Origin: Xiphophorus maculatus
Lineage: Eukaryota > Chordata > Actinopteri > Cyprinodontiformes > Poeciliidae
Length of the DNA: 64,000 nt
Direction: 5' to 3'
NCBI RefSeq assembly: GCF_002775205.1
Contig: NC_036455.1
Coordinates: 5,432,501-5,496,500 of the forward strand
Shown here one piece after another: positions 1 to 10,382 of the stretch. The translations under genes and the position numbers were made by a program. A model generated the notes under the pieces. It was not told where the DNA came from, ran no database searches, and worked only from the letters and a program-made list of their open reading frames with translations. Position 1 is the first letter of the stretch, and the number at the start of each line of letters is the position of its first letter.

Positions 1-188
1 AAGACCCAGGACACGCTGGAGGGACTATGTCTCTCGGCTGGCCTGGGAACGCCTCGGGATTCCCCCGGAGGAGCTAGAAGAAGTGGCTGGGGAGAGGGAA
101 GTCTGGGCCTCCCTTCTGAAGCTGCTACCCCCGCGACCCGACCTCGGATAAGCGGAAGAAGATGGATGGATGGATGGATGGATGGATA
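1..188 (+). mobile_element. LINE (non-LTR retrotransposon) 3' end with (ATGG)n tail
   Basis: From base 2 a plus-strand frame reads a terminal ORF2-like segment (RDYVSRLAWERLGIPPEE, then a run ending LLKLLPPRPDLG) that stops at 149-151. A short 3' UTR follows, then six or so ATGG units. An ORF2 C-terminus, short UTR and simple-repeat tail mark the 3' end of a teleost LINE. The 5' part is off the window. I cannot fix the clade. Confidence 0.75.
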
Positions 189-1494
189 GTGGATCGTTTG
201 CGACCCTTTGATCCACAATTCAAAACTGTAGCAAATTCACTATTAATTTGAGATTTGTATCAACAATGTTCCTGTTTTCATTGATTACACTTTGCTAAAA
301 TTAGCAGGCGTTGCCCAACATTTGCTGCCAAATGTTGAATAAATGAGAAATAAACAGAAAAAATCCAGCTTCAGATAAAAATTTACTGTTCCAACACCTT
401 GTTTATATTTTTGGATCAACAATCATTTACAGATAACTTTTCTACAAAAATTAAACTACTTAGCTTTATTAAAATAAGGTAAATTTAGTGTACTATTATT
501 TTTTGTGTGTCAAATATCACCATCAGAATCATAAATGTATACATAAAATATGCTGATCAATGTTCCACTGCATCATTGGAAACTTTAGCCTTGATTTAAA
601 TGAACTCAGTGTTTCAGCAGTTTTCTGTACGTTTGTTCACGATTTGTGGTCGAGGTGATAGAAGGCTGACTTTGTAACTGTCTTTATGTGAATCTGCAGG
701 TTCACGTCTGAGTCAATCACCACACCCAGATTTGTGGCCTGATCACCAGTTTCTAGCTCTAATAATCCAAAGATTGTAAATTCAATTTTGCTTCTGTTGA
801 GCTGTAAAATGTTATGGCTCATTTGATTTGTACATCATCAAATCATCCATTTGATGTACAAATCATCTGTTCAGTCACGTTCAGCATCACCATTCAAGAA
901 GATACTTGGAGGATTTGAGTTACAGGATTTGATTCGACCAAATAGAAGTAAATTATTTTCAATAGAGAAACAGTTTTTACCTGAATCGTGTTAGTGGTAT
1001 CTGTTATTGGCCCTAAGGGTATTAAAAAAGTTTTAAAAACTCACATTTAAATGTGAATGCGGACAGAAACGTGTTAAATTGGACAGCGTAAAGCGCTTTG
1101 TTTACATCGAAACTCCACCTGATGCAACAAAATGGGGGCGGAGTCGCTTCGCTTAGCGCTGACTGGACGAGTCGAAGCCGGAAGTGACGTTCGCAGCGGC
1201 CGTTTCACCTTTAATTTAAAACCGGAACAAACAGATGAGGAAAGTCGATCGGCCGCTGAATGTTTTATCAGCTGTTTTCATGTGACTGTGAGGACAGACT
1301 GTGTGTTAAATAGGATTTATAAAGGGAACACGAACTGTGTGTTTATCTGGACCGCAGCTGGACACCAAACGAACTTCAAGATGATGCCTCAACATTAGCT
1401 AAACATCAAGATTTTTTATTTTTGCTTTTACCCAACGCGTCCTTATTTATGTAGAGGGAATTATTTTAGGGGCTATTAATACGTCTAAGTTTCA
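189..1494. other. Upstream region of ppt2
   Basis: AT-rich spacer apart from the LINE fragment at 625-840. From about 1,130 to 1,500 it becomes richer in G+C and CpG, which fits a TATA-less ppt2 promoter and 5' UTR. I see no decisive core-promoter element. A plus-strand open frame at 1,132-1,398 has no recognisable protein and is probably chance. Confidence 0.4.
625..840 (-). mobile_element. LINE reverse-transcriptase fragment (L2/CR1-like)
   Basis: The minus strand reads ILQLNRSKIEFTIFG, then ATNLGVVIDSDVNLQIHIK and SAFYHL. This is the conserved block just after the RT catalytic core of L2-type LINEs (family pattern LxLNxxKTE...LGVxxDSDLxxxxHI...KxxFxxL). It is short, isolated and opposite in orientation to the LINE tail at the window start, so it is a separate dead fragment. 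Confidence 0.65.
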
Positions 1495-4400
1495 ATGGCG
1501 GGGCCATCATTCGCTAGAACCAGGAGGAGAGTCAGCGAGGCGGCCGGGCTGATGTGGCCGCTGCTCGGTGCGTGTCTCTGGGCTGCCGTGGTCGGGTACA
1601 AGCCGGTGATCATCGTCCACGGATTGTTCGACAGTTCAGACGATTTTAAGAACTTACAGCGGTTCATTAATGAGGCGAGTGGCTAAAAATGACGACAAAA
1701 TGAGTTATTCTGTTTACAGTCTGCATGCCTCGAAGATCAAATTTACCATATGTGACAATATGTACAGCATGTCTATTTTAAATTATTACTTTAGAAATAC
1801 AAGTGGTAATTTGTAGCTTTTAAAAGTGTAGTAAATCTTTAAAATGCAACATGTTGCTATTTATTCAGTATCAGAGCATCAATGCTATTATTTGCATTTA
1901 AAAACTGATCATTCTGGTATAAAGTGGCCCAACAAGTTCTACAAAGAAATCCGATAAATGCTGCACACCTTGCATTATTTCCTGCTGTGACTATTTTTTG
2001 TTTTGTTTAATTTTTCTTCCCCCTTCTAAGTTCTCTTGCATATGTTATTCGTGTTCCTTTTTTCTTTATTTGATCTCTAATTACTTTTTGTTCTTATTTA
2101 AAGTTATTTTTGTCCTAATTGCCTAAAGACAGAGGGGAAATTAATGTCACAGTAGGACACAAAAGCACAAAACGCAAAGTGTAAAACATTTAAAATACTA
2201 GTGTATAAAAGAAGATGCATCTAAGTCAGTAACTAAGAAACAAATTAGTTGGAGCAGTTTGTGCATAAGGTAAATGAAAAAATGTGCTCTGTCCTGTGTG
2301 TTTTCCTAAGTTCATACTACATCCTAGTAAACATTTATAAACTCTCAAATTGGAAATGTAGAAATGGTTAAAAAAAAAAAGAGGAAATTTTGTGGGCTTT
2401 TTATGAAACCTAAAAGGTTTCAGCCGGTACTTCCTCTTTTTTTCCTACTTTGTGGCTGCAAACTGAAACCAGAAAACCAACTAAATATAAACTTTTTCTG
2501 CTTCACTTCACCTTAACTTCCACAACGTTTTCTCAAGCGCCTTCAAACCACAAACGAAGCTTTGTTTCTGTCCTGCAGTCTCATCCTGGGACCAATGTGA
2601 CGGTCATCGACCTTTTCGACAGAGGTGCCAGCCTGGAGCCCATGTGGAAGCAGGTGGAGGGATTCAAGGCAGCCATTTACCCAATAATGCAAAACGCTGC
2701 AGATGGAGTTCATTTCATCTGCTACTCTCAAGGTGAGCGCATTCCTGAACCGCAGATGATGCAGTAGCTCAAAGAAAGTGCTGGGATGCGACCCGGGCAG
2801 CAGAATTGATCTTACATAAACAGTTGACTGTAATCTGTAAGAGTCTCTCTCAGCGCTTATTGCTGGATGCAATTTTTATGATGCTTGGGATTTCTGCTGG
2901 AAACTCCCAACAATCACAGACATGCAGAACCAGATTAAACCTTTAGACTTTTTGCTAAGTTTCTTGTCAGGTGTTTTCTCAGAAATGCATATTTAGAAAC
3001 AAGCTTGCAGAAATTCGAATTTGATTTCTTTTACTAAAAGTTTGTCTAAGTTTCGACTCATAAATGTAATTTTTTTTTCTGTTTAGATTTTAAGTTTCTC
3101 TAATTTATATTGGTGTTTTTAAATTAAATTAGAATTTCATCAGTAGTTTCTACATTGATGTAGTTAAATTTCACAAAAGGAAGCTTGTCAATTACATAGA
3201 CTCATTACAGAAAGACTGACATGTTTTTGCTGTTAAATTGGTTGATTGTGAATTATATCTAATGAATAAATGAAGTAAATGTTTTTCCTTTTCTTGTTAC
3301 TTTAGGTGGACTTGTTTGCAGAGGGATCCTCTCCATTCTGCCCGACCACAACGTTCACTCGTTCATCTCTCTGTCTGCGCCTCAGGCTGGGCAATATGGA
3401 GGTGTGTGTGCGACGTTAATATAAAAGTGATAATTACAAATGTCACAGGTGTCGTGGAAGAAATTACTTTAACAAGAGTCTGGATGAGAAGAAATAAGAA
3501 ATGTATTAAAACCTTGCAGAGTGAGAACAGAAATACAGAGTCAAAGGAGTGTGTCAAGTTTGCCCTGCCTAACAGTGGATCTGGCTTCCTTTTACGGGTT
3601 CTGGTCAGAGAATGGAGACTTGATTGGACAATAGGTGTGAATCCCTGATTGTTATGCACCAGAGATTCTGTGGAGCCCAACACAAATGGTCTTGCCATTT
3701 GTCTATTGTTAAGGAAAGGGGGTCGTTCTAAAGGGGCCAGACAAGTCCTGGGTTGGGGGAGTAACACTAGATAGTCTCCAGGATCAATGACACCTTCTGC
3801 TGTTATACAGCTGCTCTGCAGGAGAGCAGCGTGACCATTCTCATGATAAGATCATGCAGTCACATCATGCAGACACAATCTAAAGCACAAAAGGGGTCAG
3901 GAGCACATTATAACATTTTCCACTACACAGGTTTATGAGTTTATTAAATCCAGAGTTGGGTAGTAAATAGTTACATTTGTTTGAGTAACTTTTCTGAAAA
4001 AAATTTTTAGAAGTATTTTTACTACGCTGTCATTACTACCGTACTTGCGTAATCATATGATGAATTGTTTTGGTAAAGTTTCTGGGATCTGTAACTTCAC
4101 TGAATGGAGAACAAACATGTTTTAACCAGAAATGTATCATAAACAGACACACAGCTGTAGCTTTTGTTAAAGTTTCATAAGGTTTATATCGAAAGAAATT
4201 GATTTGGGAAAATGTTCCTTTTGGCTGATTTTGTTATTTTGTTCCTTAAAATACCAAAATGTCCACTTATCTTTATATTTTGATTCATTAGAATGTAATT
4301 TTTAATTATTAAATGATTGATATTTTGATCAGTCATTTTTTTACCAACTACTTTTTCTCTCTTACTTGAGTAATTTCTTAGACAGCCACTTTTTACTTTT

Positions 4401-7400
4401 ACTTGAGTAAAACCAATTTTTGAAGTAGTGCTACTTTGACACTGAGTATAATTTCTGGGTTTTCTGCTCACCTCTGATTAAACCCCTGGATCTTCTGCTT
4501 CTTACTTCCTCTCAGATACAGACTACCTGAAGTATCTCTTCCCTCAGTTTGTGAAGTCAAACCTCTTCCACCTCTGTTACACGGCGATCGGTCAGAGGGT
4601 TTCCATCTGCAACTACTGGAACGGTGCGTAGAAACTAGTTACTTTTACTCAATTACAGTGACTTGAGTAACTTTTAGAAAAACAAACTTTTGGGAGTGCT
4701 TTTTGCTACGCTGTACTTTTTACTTTTACTTGAGTAATCTTATTATGAAGTATTTGTACTCTTGAGTAACATTTCTGAATTTTCTACACACTGAATTAAA
4801 AACAAACATGTTTTAACCAGAAATTCACTGGACACAGACAGTTTTTGGTAAAATTTCACAAGTTTTATATTGAAAGAAACTGATATGGATTTTCTTTTGT
4901 TGTTTTTTTTTTAACTTATTTTATTATTTTTGTCCTTTAAAATACCAACATTTCCTCTTAACTTCCCGTTTAGGTCAGTCGATGTAATTTTTAGATATTA
5001 AATGATTAATAATTTGATCAGTTACTCGGTACTTGAGTAAAATACTGTCTCACTCTTAGTTGAGTAATTTCTTGAACAGCTACTTTTTACGTTTGTTTGA
5101 ATAAAAATATGTTGAAGTAGTGCTACTCTCAGGGCACTTTGTGAAATTCTCATCCCTCCTAAACCTTTTAGATTTTAAATGTGTAAACTCTCCATGGATG
5201 TAACTTGTTTCTGTCTCTCTGTCTCCAGATCCCCACCACAGAGACATGTATGTGAACACCAGCGACTACCTGGCTTTGATTAACAGCGAGAGACCAAACC
5301 CAAATTCAACAGGTTAGAAACGGGTTCATTTATGTGAAAATACGTTGAAGTAGTGCTACTCTTATTTGAGTACAATTTGTGGTGGTGACACATGGGCCTG
5401 TCTCAATAACAAATTTTGCCAGGCGATAAATTGTCCTAGAAGTTATTGTGACAAACAATAATAATAATAATAACAATAATGTCGCCGTATTTTCCGGATT
5501 ATAAGGTGAACTTAAAAGCCTTTAACTGTATCAAAAAAGACGTAATCCGGAGCGCCTTATATTTGGTTCTGGAGTAAAACAGCGCCCTCTAGTGAATTAA
5601 CATGGATTAATTCTGGTTGTGCTTCCTGACACTCCCACCGCTCTGTCAAAATGTTTTAGTTACATTACGGCTACTGTAGTCAGTAATATTTATTGTGCTT
5701 TGACTTTGTTTTGCTTAATATGCAAAATAAAGTCTGCAACTACTCTCACTGGACTAGCAAATTCTAGTCCAGTTTGCTTTATATATAAAAAAAAAGCCTT
5801 AATTGACAGTGCGCCTTATAATTCAGTGTGCCCATTGTGTATAATACGGTAATGGCATAATTAAGTACGTTCTCAGAGATCAATAAACTTTACATCCTAA
5901 CGAAAGTTTAACACGGGAGAAGACATTTTAAATATCCAAAATAAATAAACAAAACAACAGAAACTAGTTGAGACCAAAGCGCCTGACTGAAAGCTTTTAC
6001 CGTCCAGTTTTTGGTAGAAAAAAAAGAGGAAATAGAGAAATTCATGAACCTGCAGGCCTCGTCACATATTCCTTTGTTTAATGGGTCAAACCTCCTCCTT
6101 CAGAATGGAAGGAGAACTTCCTGAAGATCCAGAAGCTGGTTCTGATTGGAGGCCCGGACGACGGAGTCATCACCCCCTGGCAGTCCAGGTGAGTTCACAG
6201 CACAGCTGGTTTGAGAAACAACACAGAGATCATTTCTAGAGGAAGGTTAGAAAAAGCAGAACCTGGTGCTCCACTCTTCCCATCCCAGCAAACACATCAA
6301 ATCTCCTCTGAAGGTTTTATATTTTCCCGGGGTCATAACAATGGTTTATGCTCAGTTCACATGTTTAACAGTGTTTCTTTTTTATGACGGGGTTTTCCTT
6401 ACATCTGCTGATCCTCATGTGATGCTCACGCTCTCCATCTCTCATGTTTTACAGTCAGTTTGGATTTTATGACGACAACGAGACGGTCATCGAGATCCAG
6501 CACCAGGATGTGAGTAGAAATCAGACGCAAAATTCAGCCAGTTTTTCATTTATCAGGAACTTCCAGACGTTGGTTGATGCTGTGTTTTCCAAAATGACTT
6601 GAAACTCAAGAATATAACTAACTTTTCATTACATGAAAGACACTGATGATTAATTTAGACAGATCGGCGGTTCTGTTCCTGTTTTTTGTAATCAAAAACT
6701 GAGCTTGTTTGGGAGGAATAAAAAGGTTTGCAGAGTTGCATGTTTTCTTTTTGCTAAGTTTCGCCATTTAACACTGGGCTGTGCTTGGAGGAAACAAACA
6801 GCATGCACTAACTATCAAGCATGGTGGTGGAGGAGTGATGATCTGGGACTGTTTTGAACCCTAGAAGTTACTTAGTCAAGGATTTATTTGCTGTATATTA
6901 AGTGTTGCAGAAATGGGTCATTCAAACAATGAAGGGATCTCGTAAAGCAGGGCTGAAAATTCATTTTCATTTTGGGTCACTCTGAATGTCGGTTCTGTCA
7001 GAATATACTGATAAAATCAATTAATCTGTTAAAATATCAATAAGTAGCTGCTCCTCCAGGATTTTGTGATGGTTTTAGTGTTTGTTTGCAATCACAATTA
7101 CAGATTTTGTGGTGCCAATTTAGGAAGGAATATTTATGATATTTGCGCTAATGTATGACATTAAATATGACGTTTTATTATTCACCGTATCAGTTACGGA
7201 CTATAACTTGACATCCAGTAAGGCTGAATGTTTTTGACCAGTTTTGAGAAAATTTGCAGTAAAATCAGGGAAAATTTGGAGATTTGTTGATTTTGTGTGA
7301 CGTTTGCAGATTTGTGAAAAACTGGAAGGGCATATTGATGTAATTTGGAGTCTAGAGGGCCACATAATAAGCTGCGGCGGGCCAGATTTGGCCCTCGGGC

Positions 7401-7929
7401 CTTGAGTTTGACACAAAGGAACCTGATGAACAAGTTATTGCAGCTTCATGGGTTTTCTTAATTTCTTCGTACATTATCCCAATTTTTCCTGTGTTCTAAT
7501 AAGTAATGACATAATTTCCATATTTTCTTTAACTTTAACTGTCAAATAATTTTTATTATGTTAAAATGAGAGAGTGTACTTTCATACTATCTTGATTTTA
7601 AATGCAGCTTGTGCATAGTGTATTCAGCTCAGAAGAAGTGTTCAAACTGCAAAAATTTAGCTAAACAAACGTTTGTGTTTGAAGAGCGGAGTTGTTTCTT
7701 CTATACTGCACTCAAACACGTCTGGAGGTTTGTGAAGTTTCTGGCCGTGAAGACCTGCAGTAAAATCTGTGTTTTCCTCCTGCAGCTGTATCTGAGAGAC
7801 GTTTTTGGCCTGAAGACGCTGGCGGCCCGCGGCGACCTGTTCTTCTGCACCGTTCCGGGCGTCGTGCACGTCTGGTGGCATTCGAATGAGACGGTGTTCC
7901 ACACGTGCATCGAGAAGTGGCTGGTGTAG
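1495..7929 (+). CDS. ppt2: Palmitoyl-protein thioesterase 2 (lysosomal thioesterase), 8 coding exons
   Basis: Exons: 1495-1674, 2579-2732, 3306-3401, 4516-4623, 5229-5312, 6104-6188, 6455-6509, 7786-7929. They sum to 906 nt (301 aa plus stop); human PPT2 is 302 aa. PPT2 is a lysosomal alpha/beta-hydrolase that cleaves acyl-CoA-type thioesters. Visible landmarks are a signal peptide ([15 protein letters not shown]) before [14 protein letters not shown], the nucleophile elbow CYSQGG across exons 2/3, the acid region [16 protein letters not shown] in exon 6, and a C-terminal catalytic His region ([10 protein letters not shown]) before the CIEKWLV end. Exon 1 is followed by GC rather than GT; only this gives the in-frame FINE-SHPGT join matching human YINE-THPGT. 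Translation could start at 1495 or at the Met at 1552, which sits directly before the hydrophobic signal. Introns 3-5 carry hAT debris. Confidence 0.97.
3951..4476. mobile_element. Tol2-like hAT MITE in ppt2 intron 3
   Basis: Ends are CAGAGTTGGGTAGTAA... and ...GCTCACCTCTG, flanked by the near-identical 8-bp duplication ATTAAATC / ATTAAACC. The interior is rich in TACTTGAGTAA-type motifs, as in Tol2 termini. It has no transposase, so it is non-autonomous. Confidence 0.75.
4633..5155. mobile_element. Tol2-like hAT MITE fragment in ppt2 intron 4
   Basis: Same family as the element at 3951-4476: ACTTGAGTAACTTTTAGAAAAA at one side and GAAGTAGTGCTACT near the other. The terminal CAGAGGTG motif is not clear at either edge, so bounds are approximate. 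Confidence 0.6.
5335..5390. mobile_element. Tol2-like hAT terminal scrap in ppt2 intron 5
   Basis: A short stretch (TACGTTGAAGTAGTGCTACT) matches the right end of the two larger copies in introns 3 and 4. Only about 50 bp remain. Confidence 0.5.
5485..5850. mobile_element. MITE with CCGTATTTTCCGGATTATAAGG end
   Basis: Begins CCGTATTTTCCGGATTATAA and ends TATAATACGGT, with internal GCGCCTTATA motifs in both orientations. I recognise this as a very common fish DNA-transposon-derived repeat; I cannot fix the superfamily. A 77-codon open frame inside is chance. Confidence 0.6.
6765..6865 (+). mobile_element. Tc1-like transposase fragment in ppt2 intron 7
   Basis: Bases 6817-6855 read [13 protein letters not shown], the well-known block KHGGGSVMVWGCF before the last catalytic acid of Tc1/mariner transposases. 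Only about 100 bp survive and no inverted repeats are seen. Confidence 0.65.
6948..7418. mobile_element. hAT-type MITE, 'gggccagatttggccc' family
   Basis: Starts CAGGGCTGAAAATTCATTTT and ends GGGCCTTGAGTTTGACACA, matching the copy at 57705-58049 along its length. The outermost end is eroded and no clear 8-bp duplication remains. Confidence 0.6.

Positions 7930-8002
<73 letters not shown>
7930..8002. repeat. (CA)n microsatellite, about 36 units
   Basis: An uninterrupted CA dinucleotide run that starts immediately after the ppt2 stop codon (7927-7929), so it is the first part of the ppt2 3' UTR. It produces long CVCV and THTH open frames on both strands, which are artefacts. Confidence 0.98.
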
Positions 8003-8005
<3 letters not shown>

Positions 8006-9554
8006 ATATTCTGCTGTTTATTAAGCTCATACCATCTTAAAATCCAGGAATCTCTGCAGACTGACCGTTTGAGTCAGATATCAAACAGCGATTGCAGGAT
8101 TTATTTCTTCTTTCTCAGTAAGTTTTTGCTTTTGCAAATGAGAAATCTTTATTTTTGCTTATATTTAAAGAAGTTGTAAATGTATTTGTTTGCTCTCCTG
8201 GTAAGACGCCAGTGTTAAGAAGAGAACTTTCTTTTAAAGATACTGCAGGTAACTTTTTACCTCCCTTTAAAACAAAGTGCAACAAAAACACCCAAATTTT
8301 ACTTGTAAAATCCAAAATGATTGTTTTTTTTCATTTTATTGTTTTTTGTTTATCTCGAAAAGTTGTACACCCACATGTAGTGGGTTTAAATTATTGGTCA
8401 GAGCACTGATGAGCTGAAAAATGATCCAGAATCGAAAGAGTTCATCACTCTTCGATGTAAACGCTGTTACCGAGTTAAGAAAACTCAAATTCAACTTGCA
8501 GGCGTTTTAAAGGAAACCATTTTCTAAAATATGTCAAGCCGTCTCTACAGTTCCTTCAGGCTGGAAAAGAGCAGTTCAGGAAAATTGGTTTGTTTGAATT
8601 TTTTTAAGTTTTTGTCATAAAAAATGCTCGATTTGCGAAATATTTTGATTTTGTTTTATTTTGGTTCTTAAATTGGAATCAGGTTTTATTGGCAGCTTAA
8701 AAATTTACCTAAGTAGAGATACACCAGTCACAATGTTGTGTCTAATTACCATTTTCTTAAGGTTTTTATTGACTTCCTTCAGACTTCCCACTACTAATAT
8801 AACTCATTTTCATTTTTAGACCTCCAGTGTCTTTACAAGAGATGATACATATAACAGTAGCCCCATAATATTAAACTTTTATTTTAAGCGCTAACTTTGA
8901 AATGTATTGTCACAGTTGAACAAAACCCAAAAGTTTATGTGCTAAAGTTTTTTCTTTTTTTAGTTAAATCATTTAAAGTGATTTGATATCTCAAAAATAA
9001 CAAGATTGAGATTTATGAAAAACGTAAACTATGAAGTTCATGCATGGTTTTGATATGCATTATGGAATTATTGTTGCTTTAGTCATGAAATGGGTCTCCC
9101 CTTGTAAATCTATAAGATTTATTCTAAAATTCAGAACAACGCTGGAAATTTAAGGGATTACAAAACTAAATTGAACTATAAAGGACTATTCCAGCTATGC
9201 ATCTGGTCATTTCTACAGATTAAACTCTGAAATGACCATTTTCTTTCAGCTATTGTTACCAAATATCAAATACGACAATGGTGGGTGTTTTTCAATCTGC
9301 ACAAACAAACAGTTGCTGCAAAGCACAAAAAACTCCATTAGTTGCTTCCTGTTAAGTGTAATTTATGAGTGGAGTTACAGATAAAACCACTCAGCAGATT
9401 CTGGCTGAACAGAAGTCTGAATTGTGGGAGGAGGTGACAAATTTCCACCACAAGTTATGAATTTGTGTTTATACATCCTGTCCAGCCTGCCTTTAAAAGA
9501 TTACAAGCTTTTATGACCCTTGCAGCTGATGTTTACACCTTTTTAGTTTGTGTC
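8003..9554. other. ppt2 3' UTR / intergenic DNA
   Basis: AT-rich sequence with scattered AATAAA-like hexamers but no convincing gene. The ppt2 3' UTR starts here; I cannot place its end. No repeat family is recognised with confidence. Confidence 0.3.
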
Positions 9555-10382
9555 GACCCTTTGCAACTACGTCACTAAATCATTCCAGGCGCCATGATGG
9601 ACGTCGGAAGTGAGGGACGTTAGTGTTGAACAAAGCGACTGAAGTTCTTTTCCAAAGTTGTTTTTGCCAGTTTATTCATGGCTTCTACTTGTTCGAGTCG
9701 AGCTAATTTGTCTGTGAACGTAACGCACCTAGTTGGGGCTCAAAGACGGCGGTTTACAAAAGTTAGAAACAGTTACCTTATAAACCGACCCGTTCCTCCT
9801 TCCTCCTGACGTGTTTATAAAATTACCAACTTTGGCTGAATTCACACCACATGATTTATGTCGCTGTGTCGTAAAATGCGTTTCCCCTTGAAGCGGAGCA
9901 ACATTAAAAAACGTACTGAAGACGAGATGCTAATAAGTTTTTTTTCCATACATGCTAGGCTACACGACGGTGCGGCATTGTCTCCATGGTTACCAACGGT
10001 TAGACGCTTAGCTTCGCTATAATGCGATATTTCATATCTTTCTAATCATATTTCCTTATAAAGTAAATGAACGTTAATCTTCTTACCTTGCAAAAAGTGT
10101 CGCTACAAATCCGCGGCTACACCGAGAGCTGCCTGTCATTATTATTAGCTGCTGTTGATCATATGAGAGCTGCTATCCATCGCCGCCATATCTTTCCTCA
10201 TTAAAAGTTATGACAAGTTGGTGCAGCAGCCTATGGCCATTTTAAAATGAAATCAACTGAACAAAAGTAATATGAGGCTACAGATGTCTGTTTTTAGACT
10301 AGCTTTAAAGGAGCGCATTGGTTGTTTTTTGACGTCCGCCATGGCGGAGTTCTGGAGAGCGTGACGTCACGTGTAAAGGGTC
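9555..10382. mobile_element. 828-bp inverted-repeat DNA element, unclassified
   Basis: The left end GACCCTTTGCAACTACGTCA and the right end (TGACGTCACGTGTAAAGGGTC) are imperfect inverted repeats. A further inverted match holds inside: GCCATGATGGACGTC against GACGTCCGCCATGGCGG. There is no long reading frame, so it is non-autonomous. I see no target duplication and cannot assign a superfamily. Confidence 0.55.

Noticed and set aside
7657-8030. Several long minus-strand open frames rich in CVCVCV, and a plus-strand one rich in THTHTH
   Set aside because: They are translations of the (CA)n microsatellite and of the antisense of ppt2 exon 8.
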